Shown piece by piece: positions 46,114 to 58,800 of a DNA stretch of 64,000 nt. Source of the DNA: Methylomonas sp. LW13 (GTDB taxonomy: Bacteria; Pseudomonadota; Gammaproteobacteria; Methylococcales; Methylomonadaceae). Location of the stretch: contig NZ_CP033381.1 of assembly GCF_016865255.1 (NCBI RefSeq), positions 620,001 through 684,000 on the forward strand, read 5' to 3'. The position numbers were made by a program, and so were the translations under genes. The stretch's first letter is position 1; the number at the start of each line of letters is the position of its first letter. The notes under the pieces are model-generated. The model did no database searches. It saw nothing but the letters and a program-made list of their open reading frames with translations, and was not told where the DNA came from.

Positions 46114-47388
46114 ATGAGTGTCGGAGCGATAATTTGCTATCTCAAACCGCTTTCAGAAGATGAAATCATTTCGATCAACAAATATTGGACTTTGAATGAT
46201 AGTAACAGGAATCAATTCAAATACACATTAAAGCAGATCGATTCGCAACGACATCCAAAAACTCGGTGTGTGAGTGCACTAGTTATTAAATCTTCATTTC
46301 TTATAAAGGATCCAGCTTTTTTTTGCAGAGTATGCAAGCAAGCAAAGCCTGTCAAAAGTCGAATGGAATTAACGGCGCGATTAAGGCATAGTTCTTTTCA
46401 ATGTCGAGAATGCGAGCAGCAACAATTAAGTGTTCTAAGAGAAGAAAGTATTGAAATTCTTAGGAACTTCTTTAGTGATGTATTGAAAAAAACTGATTAT
46501 TTTCACAGACTTTCATATATTGACAAGCTTATACTTCTGGCGGTTTTACTCGATAATTATCAAGAGAAAAAACCAGTTGTTTCCAGCGGTTCTAGAATAA
46601 ATATAAGTGGTTCGGAAAATGTTGATATGACAGCGCTATCTAGATTAGTAAACATAGGCGCTTTAGTGAAAATTGTTGATCTTCCTGAAGAAGTGGCACT
46701 CGCAGAAACAAGATTACATGAGTCATCGGTGACTACTACTTCTAGGTCCTCTAGGTTACGCCGAGCCGGACATTTGCATAGAACGCAGCGAAATCAATTC
46801 GCCATAGAGAGAGGGATTTATTTTTCCTTACCTCTAGGATTCAATAATTCAGCTGAATTCATTGAAAAAATTTATAATGATATTGTGAGTGGCGGAATAG
46901 CCGCTCACGAAGTAACAGATTTAAAGAGGATGGTTATCGATATGAGGATCGAGAATTTCTACCGGTTAATTGATCATATTGCTCACGACTTTAATCTGGA
47001 CATATCTAATAGTGTTCCCCTTAGTGCGCTCTTAAGCCACTTGGCTGAACGGTACCCGATTACCAAGTGCTATTATACGTTTCATCGTTATGCAAAAGAG
47101 GTTGTTTTATATATGCATAAGAATGAACCGCCTTCATATTCCAGGTGTCATTTATTTACTAAGTTTGTCAGCAATTATATTCAAAATGTTGAGGAGAGAG
47201 GGTGGGAGTTAAGTTTCACCCGAACACTGCCTGAACCCGTTTTTACTTCTAATTTGGAGGCTTTGGTATCCCGTAATTTCATAGACGGCCATTTCAACTG
47301 GCATAGTCTCACGGCAACCGAGGTTATCGATCGTTGGCTATCGAAAATCACAATACACGACTCCCCAGCTTATCTTCCAGCATCCTAA
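46114..47388 (+). CDS. Unknown zinc-ribbon protein, paralogue B
   Basis: Start at ATG 46114, with GGGA upstream; the TTG at 46084 is an alternative. The 424-residue product mirrors paralogue A. It has an N-terminal helix LSEDEIISINKYW, zinc pairs C71-x2-C74 and C97-x2-C100 (22 residues between, against 23 in A), LSYIDKLILLAVLLDNYQE, a short helix-turn-helix-like part (DMTALSRLVNIGALVKI), and a helical C-terminal half with DLKRMVIDMRIENFYRLIDH and ending near ERGWELSFTR. Low identity but matching order suggests old duplication. The insert at about 200-235 is Ser/Thr/Arg-rich. It is AT-richer than its neighbours. It follows paralogue A on the same strand after 229 bp. No function can be named. 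Confidence 0.72.
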   Translation: MSVGAIICYLKPLSEDEIISINKYWTLNDSNRNQFKYTLKQIDSQRHPKTRCVSALVIKSSFLIKDPAFFCRVCKQAKPVKSRMELTARLRHSSFQCRECEQQQLSVLREESIEILRNFFSDVLKKTDYFHRLSYIDKLILLAVLLDNYQEKKPVVSSGSRINISGSENVDMTALSRLVNIGALVKIVDLPEEVALAETRLHESSVTTTSRSSRLRRAGHLHRTQRNQFAIERGIYFSLPLGFNNSAEFIEKIYNDIVSGGIAAHEVTDLKRMVIDMRIENFYRLIDHIAHDFNLDISNSVPLSALLSHLAERYPITKCYYTFHRYAKEVVLYMHKNEPPSYSRCHLFTKFVSNYIQNVEERGWELSFTRTLPEPVFTSNLEALVSRNFIDGHFNWHSLTATEVIDRWLSKITIHDSPAYLPAS

Positions 47389-47400
47389 CCATAAAGTGCA

Positions 47401-47412
47401 AACGCATGCGTT
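47401..47412. repeat. 12-bp palindrome after paralogue B
   Basis: AACGCATGCGTT is a perfect palindrome 13 bp after the stop codon. It may bind a regulator or be chance. The following 47413-47609 shows no gene and ends at the intron. Confidence 0.35.
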
Positions 47413-47609
47413 CACACGTCATGTAAATTTGCGTAGTGCAACGAAATTCGCCGCCGACTCTAATTTTCAAACGGCTAGGCAGCCATACATAAACCGCTAA
47501 TGGCGCCGATGGAATTTGTAAGTTTGAATGCTAGGGCTGGCCAGAACCGGCAGCTGATGATGGTGGCGAAATTTTCTATCCCAAACTTCAAGGAATGACC
47601 GCTTTGCGG

Positions 47610-49598
47610 GTGCGCCGTGCTAAGGCGGCGTTATTCCAGTGGGTGAGAGGCCCACCCGGCTACTGCTCCGGCCGGAAGCAACCGAAGCAGTCAGGGAGGT
47701 AACGAACTGGCTGAAGCCTTCGGTGAAACTGTCACGATATACGGTGATGGTGGTGCGAGTGTGCAGGCCGTAATGCGAGTGAACGCCGAGCAAGCCTCGA
47801 AAAGGTCGATGTGCAGGCTGACCCGAATCTACAATCGGGGAAAGCTGATACAACTGGGGAAATTGAGCAAATGACGATCCCAGTTGCTGCACCGGGGTAT
47901 TGGCGACAGCATGTACACAAGGAATACGCGCGCAACACGGGAAGCCCCATTGCGTGGCCGGGGACGGTCAACCGGATGCCCGCGAGGGACAGGCTGGGCG
48001 CTTTGGGGTGGCGGAGAGGTTCGTAGTACCGAGGAAGCCTGGTAATGCGGGTGGAGGGAAGGGACCTTAGTTCAAGATCAACGCAACAAGTGGAAAAGGA
48101 CGGGAGATTGGGCAACCTATCAACTCCGATAAGCGTTCAGAAACTACAGATGGCGTTACACGCAAAAGCGAAGGCTGAAGCCGGTTATCGTTTCTACGCG
48201 CTGTACGACAAGTTATACCGAGAAGATATCTTGGCGCATGCCTATGCCCAGTGCCGCTCAAACAAGGGAGCACCCGGTGTGGATGGTCAGGATTTCGAGG
48301 ATATTGCGGCGTATGGTGTTGATCGGTGGCTCGGCGAACTGGCGCTTGCGCTTAGAGAAAAGACCTATCGGCCGGAGCCGATAAGACGAGTGTTTATACC
48401 GAAAGCCAATGGTAAGCTCAGACCGTTAGGAATTTCAACGTTACGAGATCGGGTTTGTATGGCCGCAGCGATGCTGGTACTGGAACCGATTTTCGAAACG
48501 GATCTTCCTGATGAACAGTATGCTTACCGTCCGGGTCGCAATGCCCAACAGGCGGTAATTGACGTGGAAGAGCGGCTGTTTCGAGGCCGACCCGACGTCG
48601 TTGATGCCGATTTGGCGGACTACTTTGGGAGCATTCCTCATGCCGAATTGTTAAAGTCGGTGGCGCGTCGTGTGGTTGATCGACGGCTGCTGAATTTGAT
48701 CAAGCACTGGCTGGAATGCGCCGTCGTAGAAACCGACAAACAAGGTCGGAAGACACGGACGACCGAGGCCAAGGATAATCGCCGGGGCATTCCTCAGGGT
48801 TCACCCATTTCACCCTTACTGGCCAATATTTATATGCGCCGGTTTGTGTTGGCGTGGAAGAAACTGGGATTAGAGCAACGCCTGGGTAGTTGTATCGTTA
48901 CCTATGCAGATGATCTGGTGATACTGTGCCGCCGCGGGAAAGCTGAACAAGCTTTACAGTGGTTGCGCGTAATCATGAGGCAGCTGAAGCTCACGGTTAA
49001 CGAAGAAAAGATACGAATCAGTCAATTTCCGGAAGACGAGTTTGATTTTCTAGGTTATACGTTTGGGCGGCTGTATTCGGCGCGTACTGGCAAGGCTAGA
49101 TTAGGCCAGCGACCGTCGAAGAAGAGTATCCACCGGATGGTGAGTACCGTTCGTGAGATCACTGCGCGCCAAACGACATGGCAAGAAACCACACAGGTGG
49201 TTGCGAAATTGAATCGTTCATTACGCGGATGGGCGAACTACTTCAGTGTAGGAACCGTGAACCAAGCGTATCGGACGCTCGATAATTACACCGCAGTGCG
49301 GTTGCGCCGGTGGTTGCGACGTAAGTATAAAGTCAAGGGCCGACGAGGCGGGGCCTATCCACTCTCGCATCTCTACGGCTATTTCGGACTTGTCCGCTTG
49401 ACTGCGCTGGGACGTGACCAGCCGTGGGCGAAGGCGTGATGTCTTGTCCGAGAGCCCAGTGCCTGAGATAGGCTCGCTGGGTTCGATGAGGGGGATGTGG
49501 AAACGGGGCTATGGTTCGGCTATTGAGGCACCGCCAAACGAAAGAGGCGGAAACAGATAGGCTAAACCCAACGCTACCGCGCCACATCTCTACTCTAC
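47610..49598 (+). mobile_element. Group II intron, complete
   Basis: The 5' end reads GTGCGCC, matching the GUGYG consensus. The reverse transcriptase lies inside. Domain V is at 49452-49484 (GAGCCCAGTGCC ... CGCTGGGTTC with a 4-nt loop). A 3-nt linker leads to domain VI, whose basal stem pairs 49488-49500 with 49582-49595 and leaves a bulged A at 49592, 7 nt from the terminal TAC at 49598. This geometry fits the branch point of lariat-forming introns. An unusually long insert of about 80 nt sits in domain VI. The 5' exon ends GACCGCTTTGCGG. The 3' end is inferred from this folding by eye. Confidence 0.8.
48045..49439 (+). CDS. ltrA: Group II intron reverse transcriptase/maturase
   Basis: A 464-residue multifunctional intron protein. 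RT motifs: [46 protein letters not shown] and the catalytic TYADDLVIL near residues 286-294. The maturase domain ([20 protein letters not shown]) follows, and the end is a KVKGRRGG-type basic region. No HNH endonuclease domain is seen. It promotes splicing and retrohoming of the surrounding intron. The ATG at 48045 lies in the loop of intron domain IV, as expected. The frame is intact, so the intron may be active. Confidence 0.93.
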   Translation: MRVEGRDLSSRSTQQVEKDGRLGNLSTPISVQKLQMALHAKAKAEAGYRFYALYDKLYREDILAHAYAQCRSNKGAPGVDGQDFEDIAAYGVDRWLGELALALREKTYRPEPIRRVFIPKANGKLRPLGISTLRDRVCMAAAMLVLEPIFETDLPDEQYAYRPGRNAQQAVIDVEERLFRGRPDVVDADLADYFGSIPHAELLKSVARRVVDRRLLNLIKHWLECAVVETDKQGRKTRTTEAKDNRRGIPQGSPISPLLANIYMRRFVLAWKKLGLEQRLGSCIVTYADDLVILCRRGKAEQALQWLRVIMRQLKLTVNEEKIRISQFPEDEFDFLGYTFGRLYSARTGKARLGQRPSKKSIHRMVSTVREITARQTTWQETTQVVAKLNRSLRGWANYFSVGTVNQAYRTLDNYTAVRLRRWLRRKYKVKGRRGGAYPLSHLYGYFGLVRLTALGRDQPWAKA

Positions 49599-49851
49599 AG
49601 AGGAACTTTCTGAACTGATTGGCTTGGCCCGGCCACTAGCGGCCATTCCACGAGCAAAATTTCAAGCTAGCGAACGACCGCTTCTTGCCATATTACAGAC
49701 GTTTGGACTCCGAAACTAAGACGAGATTATCATCCAACCCAAAAGCCGGCTTCTGTTAGTAGGCTAATCATCCAATACCCATCACCCACTAACAGACTCC
49801 GTCAGTTTTAAATTTCAGTAGCTAAATTTCCAAGGAAATAACTTCCCACCA
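49599..49851. other. Gap between intron and giant gene
   Basis: No gene is seen in these 253 bp. An inverted repeat CTGTTAGT/ACTAACAG spans 49753-49795 with 27 bp between the arms, and could help terminate the minus-strand giant gene. GACCGCTTC near 49677 resembles the 5' exon motif of the intron. Confidence 0.4.
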
Positions 49852-52800
49852 TCACCTCACCACCCCACCAAACACTTTGGTGTTGTAGGTAAAGCTGTTA
49901 CCTGATGCATAAACAAACTGCACAGTTAACGAAGCCGACTCGCCCGGCTTCAGCAATTGATTGGCCACTTCCAGATACGTGCGGCCATTCTCATCAACCT
50001 TGGCCCCCTGCAGAGTTACATTCGGGTTGTTCAATTCAAACACCACCCTAATCGGCGCTTTGACGTCCAGCGCTGACTTATTGGTCAGGGTCAACGTCGC
50101 GGTACTACTCATTTTCCGCGTCAAGCGGTCCAAGGCCGTTTTCTGAGCCGACGAAACCACCTGCACCAAATCGCTGATTTCTTGATAACGCAAGGCCGGC
50201 AAGACTTTGACCAACACGTTGTCGGTAGCGCTGGCCTCGCCGTCAGACACACTCAGTTGCAAAACGTAGTCGCCCAACACATCCGGTACAAAGCCTGCTT
50301 TTGCCGGATTGTTCGGATCGGTTTTAATCAGCGCATTCAACAGTTGGCTGTTGGTTGGTAAGGACACGAAGGTCCAGGCATAGCCCAAGGGTGAAGGCAA
50401 CTGATCGGGATCATGGCTCGCAACGCCGGACAAGGTCACCGTGTTACCCAATTGCACAGCCAAATCCTGCCCGGCATCGGCGACTGGCGGCACATTGGCC
50501 GGCGTGACGCTAACGATAACGGTATCTTCCGCAGCATCCTTGCCGTCGAAGACGCGCAGGATTAATGCATAGTCTCCCGCCGCATCCGCACTAAACGACA
50601 ACTTGGCAGAAGTCGGATTGGTTAAGGTCGCATGTGTACTTTGTGCGGCATCGCTCAACCGCCAGGCAAATTGCAAGCTTCCCGGGCCACCATCGGGATC
50701 GATAGAACCGCTACCATCCAGAACGACAGTAGCACCTACCGCAACCGATTTATCCTGACCGGCATTGGCATTCGGTACAACGTTGGCTTTCGCCGCAATC
50801 ACATCCACCGTATCCGGCTCGCTATCCAATTGGCCGTCAGAGACAATCAATTCCAGACTATAGGTACCCGGAAGGTCCGGCGTAAAGCGTGGGTTTGGTG
50901 TACCGTTGTTCTCCAGCGTCGCATCATCAACGATGCTACCAACCGGCACCGCTACAAAATGCCAACGATAGTCGCTGAGCAAATTACCATCCGGATCGCT
51001 GGAGCTAGAACCGTCCAGGGTTATCAGTGAGCCGGTCGAGACGTTCTTATCCGCCCCGGCGTTCGCCAACGGCGCTTGATTCGCCGCACTGCTCACCGTC
51101 AACTGCGCGGTAACAGAGCTTTGTATCGTTGCATCCGAGTTAGAGACGATAGCGACCGTCACCGTGCCGGTTTCCCGTTTGGTATTGCTCAACGTCAAGT
51201 TGAGACTACCCGTCGCCAAGCCCGGTAAACGGAACAGCGGAATCTGCTGGGTCGGGTTACCATCCAGCCCTTGCAAACTAGCCGACAGCGAACCGGTTTT
51301 GCCGGTGATCACCGCAGAGTAGTTGTCTTCGACATTGCCGGTATTTTTTACCTCAATGGCAAAGCTGGTCGATCCCGGATCAGCCAAGGTCCGCGTAGCC
51401 GGATTCAGCGTTGCCGACATGGCTTTTTTCGCCGCAACATTGACCGTTGCGACCGCCCTTGCCACCACAGACTGATCGGATCGCGAAGTTGCTTGGCCGA
51501 TTAGCGCTAATGCGCCTGGTAAGGACCAATCGTAATCCTTCACGGTGACAAAGGCTTCCCACGAAGCGCCCGCCGCCAGCGCGACACTGGTTTGGCTCAA
51601 GCTCGCCGCTATCGCACCCACGCCACCCAGGCTCAGGTCAAAAATATCGGCCACGCTGCCGGTATTGGTCACCCACAAGCCAAACACCGTATTCGGTCCG
51701 CCCTGAGTCGGTTCGAACGCTAAGCCAACCCCGAATTCGGAAACCGTCAAAGAACCCTGCACCTGTTTGGTTATCGCCGGGTTAGTCGTGGAAACCGCCG
51801 TAAACAGCACCGGATAATTACCTTTAACAACACCCACCGGCGTGGTAATCGTTACCCCGACCTCGCGGAAGTTGCCGATACCCGTCCCTACCGTGACCGT
51901 GTCATCGGCAAAGGTTGTGGTAAAACCGCTCGGCAAGCCGGATGCCGACAAGCGATACGTTGCCACATCACTGCCCATATTGGTTACCCGCAAGCGGAAT
52001 GCTCCGGATGTACCTTGACCGGCTGCACTGAAATTATTGATCAGGCTCAAGTCCAAGGCTTCGCTACCCAAGCTGACAATAGGCGTTTCGCTGGTGTTTT
52101 CGGTAACACTTAGGACAGCGCTCGCGGCATCTTTAACCCCGAGACTGGACTGAATCGATATCGACAGATTCAAGTCACCGGCCAAGCTATTCACCGGCAC
52201 AGTCACCGGCAATTGAATGCTGGTCTTCCCACCTGCCGCTAAGGTTACTGGTGAAGGCGTTACCGCGCTGCCGTCCGGCAAACCATTCAGGCTGAAGCTG
52301 AAGGTATCGCTTTGATTCAGCAAATTGTCCAGCGTCACGGTTAAGCTCGCCGCACTGCCGGCCACTACAGTGCTCTGCGCCGGAGTGACATGCAAAATAT
52401 GCTGGGCACTCAGATACAAGGGTTCCAATTCCACTTTGCCGCTGCCGGCAACGCTGGAATAGTTCACCGTGGTACCTAAACTGACTTGCCGCACTTCGCC
52501 GGGCAGCATGTCCCGCAATTGCGATACCAGCGAGAAACTTTGGCCAGCATCGTTATTCAGCAATGCGTTCCAATGCGCAGTAAATTGCCCGCCGGACTGG
52601 GTTTGCTTATCCAACACCGGATTGAAAGATCCAGCCAGCGGCTCAGCTTTGCTGCCCAATGGCACGCGATGGTCGACTCCCACGGTAAGAGACGCCAGGT
52701 TTTCGAATATCGTTGGCAACGCGATTTGGACCCAAGTAGTTGAAGCCAACCGCTGCGAAAGTCCATTCGGCGCTTTCCATGAGCCATCATTCAATTGGGA

Positions 52801-55800
52801 CTGCATCAAATACTCAGCTCCGGAAACGATAGACGGATCACTACTATTCTGCGAACGTAACAACAAGGCTTCCAAAGCATGCGCAGACGGCAACGCTTGC
52901 GGCAATCCGCCGTCATCTTCACTCCAACTGCCGTCATCATGTTGAATATCACGTAGATGCTGCTCTGCCGCTACGATACGCTCCAACGCCGTCGTTGAAT
53001 CAGTACCGTTTAAATAAGGCAATGCGGCGTTTAAACCAATGATAGTTTGCGCCGTTGTACGCGTGCTGCGCGCGAATGGCCAATTCGCGGATGAGAGAGT
53101 ATTCGCTACCTTGGCAATGGCATTGCGATAATTCTGAGCGCGATCAGCCACCCGATATCCGATCTTAACTCCGCTGACATTCACAAATTGACTGCTAAGC
53201 GATGGATTGGGGTCAGTGGTCACCTCGATCTTGAATTTTTTGAGTTGGTGATTAGGGTACAACTCCGTAATTCGTAAGCTATCGATACTGACTGGATTAG
53301 CAAATCGCCACACACCGCTAGCGGGTTCATTACGGCTATCCTTGGGGTAGTATCCCCATCCGTTGTTCTCATTATTTTTTACGCCATCGATAGCATCAGC
53401 AATCGGAAGATTAGATTGCTCGAAATTGGCAGATACCCCGTTAAAAGCAACGCCTAAATTGCCATTAAAGGCCTCCAACTCGCTGAGCACGAAATTACCA
53501 TTGCCCGCATAGGTATCGTTTACGGTGATCCGAACTCCGGTAATATTATTTATGGCATCGAAACTCACATCAAAAGATTGCCCTGGATTGTAGTTGGTGA
53601 CAATCTCCGCCCCATTAACCAAGGCTTCATCGGTTGGAAGTTCCACAATCGAATGGCCTGCCATGAATTCCAAAGCTTTAGCCATCGAAGTAATGTTATT
53701 GGCGGTCAGCCCGGCAGCAGGGGCGCCATCGGTATAAATTAAATCCGAACGGCCGTCGCCCGTATCGCTCCAGGTTCCGTCATCATTTCTTTTGGTCAGC
53801 AACCAATCCAGTGCTTGCACGAATCGTGCTGACATTAGATCAAAATGGCTTGATTCAAACTTAGCCACTGCCCAGGTCCACAGGCTGGTTTGTGATATGC
53901 CGATCCGATCAACGTCAAAACCGGCCCAACCGCGTTCTTTGTTTTGCCAGGCTCGGTATCCTTTAAAAAACTCTTGCTGCAAATTGCGGTCGAATGGTAA
54001 CTCGGATAGTTTTTTATGGGATATATCCAAGCCAGAAGACGCCTGAGCTTGCACATGGCAACCGAAACAATCGTAATTAGACTTTTCCGTCCAGTTATTC
54101 CAACCGGCAACGTCAGTCTGCTCCCACATTACGCTACGCATCATCGCATCCCGAATCCGCACCGGTAGCGAATCGTTTGGCCCGGAAATTTGCCGGATTT
54201 CAAACGTCTCTTCACCACGGTTATCCCTGGCATCGCTATCGTAAATCCAGAAATGCACATCGGTTTGCGCAGGTACATAAAGCTTGAAGCGATGCGCGCC
54301 GACCGCATTTTCCACATCGGACTCCGCCGGATACCACAGCACCGGATCTGCCTGATAGTTTTTGAATGGCATTGAGGCCCGTAATGCATAAGACCAGGTT
54401 TTGCCATTATTATTGCTGTCGTCCGAATACCAGGAGACAGCACCGCTTTGCCGGGTTACCTCGTAGACACCCGCATTCAGCCTGAGCTTTTTACCAACAT
54501 TAAAATTCGGCCCACCGTTGTCGACACCATTCAAAGTCACGGACTGGATAGCCATCGGCTGGCCGGTGCCATCGCCAATCGCCATGATTTCGTCGTACAG
54601 ATAAAACGTCGAGCCATCGCGACTATCAAACAAGCCGGTAATCTTGATATAACGCACTTCCGTCGGCTGGAAGCTGAGACGCTGTAAGCCTCGTTGCTCA
54701 CCTGATGACTTATCCGCAAGAGGGAAAAAGGTCTGATTGTCCAAAGAACCTTCCACCCGATAGCGCGCATAGCGGTCGTCGCCATCCCAAAGGTGGAATT
54801 GCAGCGTATCGATGGTACGCGCTTGGCCCAAATCCAGTAGGAAGCTACCTGCCGGGTTGGCGTTCCAATTCACACCCACCCAATGACTAAAGGGATCAAC
54901 ACTCGCCAATTCATCGATCAAGGCACTGGCTGTACCGTTGATATTTCCGGGGCTAGTCAAGCTAATGCTGCTGCCTTTACTGGCCGCCGCCCAGTTGATC
55001 CTATCCAGACTCATATCGGTCGGCTCTAGCCCCACCGTGCCGCCCAAACCGGTGTAACGCGGTTCGACGTTAATGTGGGTGGTAACCTGACTATTGCCAG
55101 GCGGCACCAGGATCGGGTTGGCCGAAGCCGTGGCTTTGATCGGCGTGCCGACATTCAACGTGCCCACGCCTTGGCCGCCGGGTAAGGCTTGCCCCGCAGT
55201 ATTGCTAAGGCTTAACTCGATGCTGTAACTTTCTTCCGCCCAGCCGGTGGCTTTCACCACATCCAGCTCCAGCGGAATATTGCTGTCGCTATCCGGAATA
55301 TCCAGCACAATCGGCGCCGGACTTTGATAGACGCTATCGCCGTTGGCGTTTTTGATATTGACCACGGCTTTAGCTTTAGTCGGAATACCGGCGGTATTCG
55401 CTACTAAAGCTTTGATCTGGGTTTGACCGCCTTTCAGAATGTAAGCCGGCGAACCACTAACCGACAACACATTCACCGCCGCCTGGCCGCTAATCAATTG
55501 ACCGGCGGCTTTGACTTTCTTATCGAAACCCGCCACTTGCGCGACCGCGTTGAACGCGTAACGTCCCGCCGTAGCCGGCGTCAAATTCAAGTCCACCGTC
55601 TGGCTGGCCCCGGCAGCCAGTTGCACATTGCCGGTCAACAAATTCGCCGTCACATTGGCTGGCAAACCTTCCAAGCCCAGATTCAGAGCAGCGGGTTTTT
55701 TACCGCGATTTTTCAAGGTCAAATGCGTGGTAATGGTCTCGCCGGGTTGAGCGAAGCTGGCATTCGGCGAGAACGACGCCACCACCGCCAGGGCGCTGGC

Positions 55801-58800
55801 TTCGGCCAGCCCTTCGAACAACGGCGGCAGCAGGGTTTGGACACCCGCCAGATTGCAGCTTTGCGCCAAACTGCGCAAACCGCTGACGTTCGAGGCATAA
55901 CCCGACAACAAAGCATCGCCGGCCACCAATTTACTCAGGTTATCCACCTGCAACTTGGCCCGCTCGCAATAGCTGGAGTTAGTCGGCGTTGCCGCCCATT
56001 GCTCCAACGTGGTCCGTAAATCCGACAATACGGTCGGCAATTGGGTATTGCTGCCGTCTAGTGCTTGTTGCACTGCGTTGTCAATGGTGACGCCTTGGGC
56101 GGAACGCAGGTTGACGCGCAACGTGGTGCTGCGTTGGCTGGGTTGCGGCGCGCCGGCCAGATCGGCGTTGATCGCCACATCCAAACTTTGGCCGATGCTC
56201 AAGCCGGAATCGGTTTGTACCGTGACGGGAAAGCTTTTGGTTTCGCCGGCTGCCAGGGAAACGGATGCCGGTAGACCGGACAGTTGCACTCCATTGGGTA
56301 ATTGGGCTTGCAAAGTTAACTGCTCGGCAACGTTGCCGCTGGAGGTGATGCTTAAATTAGCCGTTCCAGTTTCGCCTGGCTTCACGCTGACAGCTGTACG
56401 ATCCAAGGTTAATGAGGCCTCATGCAAATCTGGAATTTCCACCTGTGCTTGGCCTGTGCTTTTCACACCGGGATTACTGGTACTGATCACGTCCAGTTTA
56501 AACGGCACTGTTGTACCGGCTGGTGGAACGGTGGAACTTTCCGGTTTGATACAGACACCCACTTCGGCGGTATAGCCGGCAGGAATGGTGACTTCAGGGA
56601 TACTGCTTTGAGCTTTATAACCGGCGGGGACGTTAGAAAATGTCAGTTTGAAGGTATCGGTTGAAGGACCAGTGTTTTGGATTTGGGCTTTGAAAACAGA
56701 AGGAATCTCAGCACCGTTTACAGGAACTGTGAATAACGTATCTGACGGTAAATTGACTGATATTCCGGCTTGTATATTAGGAACAATGGCGTCTGGAACT
56801 GGTGCCAAGTCGCTGGAAAGAAATGAGAAAACAGGCGGATCAAATGGCAGATTTCGATTAATCCATTTAAATCCAACATCTACGCCCTTTTTAAAACCTT
56901 TAATAAATTCATCTATATAACGCGATAAAGCTTTCCTGTTGTTCTTTTTGAAATCTTCTAGTAATTTTTCTATGTCATTTAATGTATTTTTTGTGTCGAT
57001 TTTTGCTTTTTTTACTATCGCGGAAAGCTCTTTAGTATTGTCCGTATTATACCCATCCAACAATTTTCCTATAAATACTAACTGCGTAGCTGAAAACCCA
57101 TGCATTTCACCGATAAATTTTACTGCTGCTTTAAGTGCTGGGCTATTTAATAATAATACGTATTCACCTGCAGCAGGATGACTTCCATCTTCTCTGACAC
57201 TAATTACGTGACCAGAAACCTTGTCAACCTCAAGCCATGCTATGACCTCAAGGCCTTGTAAGTTAACCATTTTCCCAGGAGTAATCACTACTTTATTTTT
57301 TGAAATCGCATTTTGGATACGCGCTTTTACTTCCGCTGACAATTCCAAAGTATCCAGTTCTTCTTTGGAGTCAATCTCTATTACATCTAAAAAGTTTCCC
57401 GGTTGCAGTTGCTCAATTACTTTAGAGAATGAAATAGATTCAACACCATATAGAGATTGTAGTATTGATCCTTCCAATGTACTTTCAATTAAGCCTCGAG
57501 CAATTTCAAAGTTTTGAGTATTACCTACTTGTCCTGGATAAGGCATAGATCGCAGTTCATTTTTTGCCAAATCCAGTATAAACCTTATCTTATCTCCTTC
57601 TGCTTTAGTCTGAGATAAAATAAGTCTCGAAGCCTTGTAATATGCTTTAGTTAAGTATCCACGCTCTAACTGTCTCAGTGATTCGTCCGAAGTCAGCGAG
57701 AAAGTCAAGCCAGTAGTTTCTCCTTGGGCGATGGCCATATTTCTGTTAATTGTGGCACCTTGAGCTTGCGCTCTTTTTTGTTCATCGTTATGTGGGCCAT
57801 CAACTGGGGTTCCATCTAATACTTCCTTGATTGTATTGTACTGATCCTGCAGTTTCTGCAAACGATCCTGCTGCTGCTTCAACGCCAGCGGTTCCTGCAA
57901 ACCGGGCAAAATGTTTGCTGTAATGACATCTAGCTCGCTAATAGTTGGTCCACCGTCCCCAGTACCTCCAACGGTCACTTTTTGGCCATTTTGTCTCACT
58001 GCAAAACCCACTCGATCAACCATCGCGCGTTCGTATATCTGGGCGTTACCTCTTGCATCAAATATTTCATATTCAGCAAACAATCCGGAAAGAATTTGGC
58101 TACCCAAGATGCCGCCGAAAAGCGAGAATGTTTCCTGATAATCTTCCCCCCGAATTATTTCATCATCAGTGATATTAGCGTCACCCTGACCGACCAATAA
58201 ATAAGGCGAATAATTATGACTTTGCCCCCAAAAGTTTGCGGAGCTGTTGACGAAATGGCCAATCGACAGGGGTTTGCCAACCAATTCCACCGAAGTAAAG
58301 GTGTGTTCCAAAACTACTTTAGTATCCCTATCGTTTGGACCACCGAGCGGCGCGTCATATTCGCGTTTTAAACGCACGGTGACTTTGTGCTGAAGGGCAT
58401 CCGGCACTTGGTTGAAACGCTCAACCGCTGTAATAGCGGGCGTGCCAATTCCCAACTCGGCAAAGCTAGGGTCTGCGGCTTGAAATCCGGCCCCGAATTC
58501 GACCCAGTAATGCTCACGCGCTTCCGCCAGTAAATCGGCATTTTTGTCCGGCTCAGCACGCTGGGCGCTTTCATCCGGGCAACCCACCACGTTCAACGGC
58601 ATCTTGAACATGGAATTGATGATTTGTTTGGCCTTATCATCCGGCAAAGTTGCTGCTGCATATCGAGCCGGAATATTGGACGCCCGCAACAACGCAATCA
58701 TCAAACTGGCTTTATCCAGCGCATTGCCGGCCTTGCTCCACAAGGTGCCGCGCGCGCCGCGCAGCGAGCCTTTGTAAACCTCATTGGCGATTTCATCACG

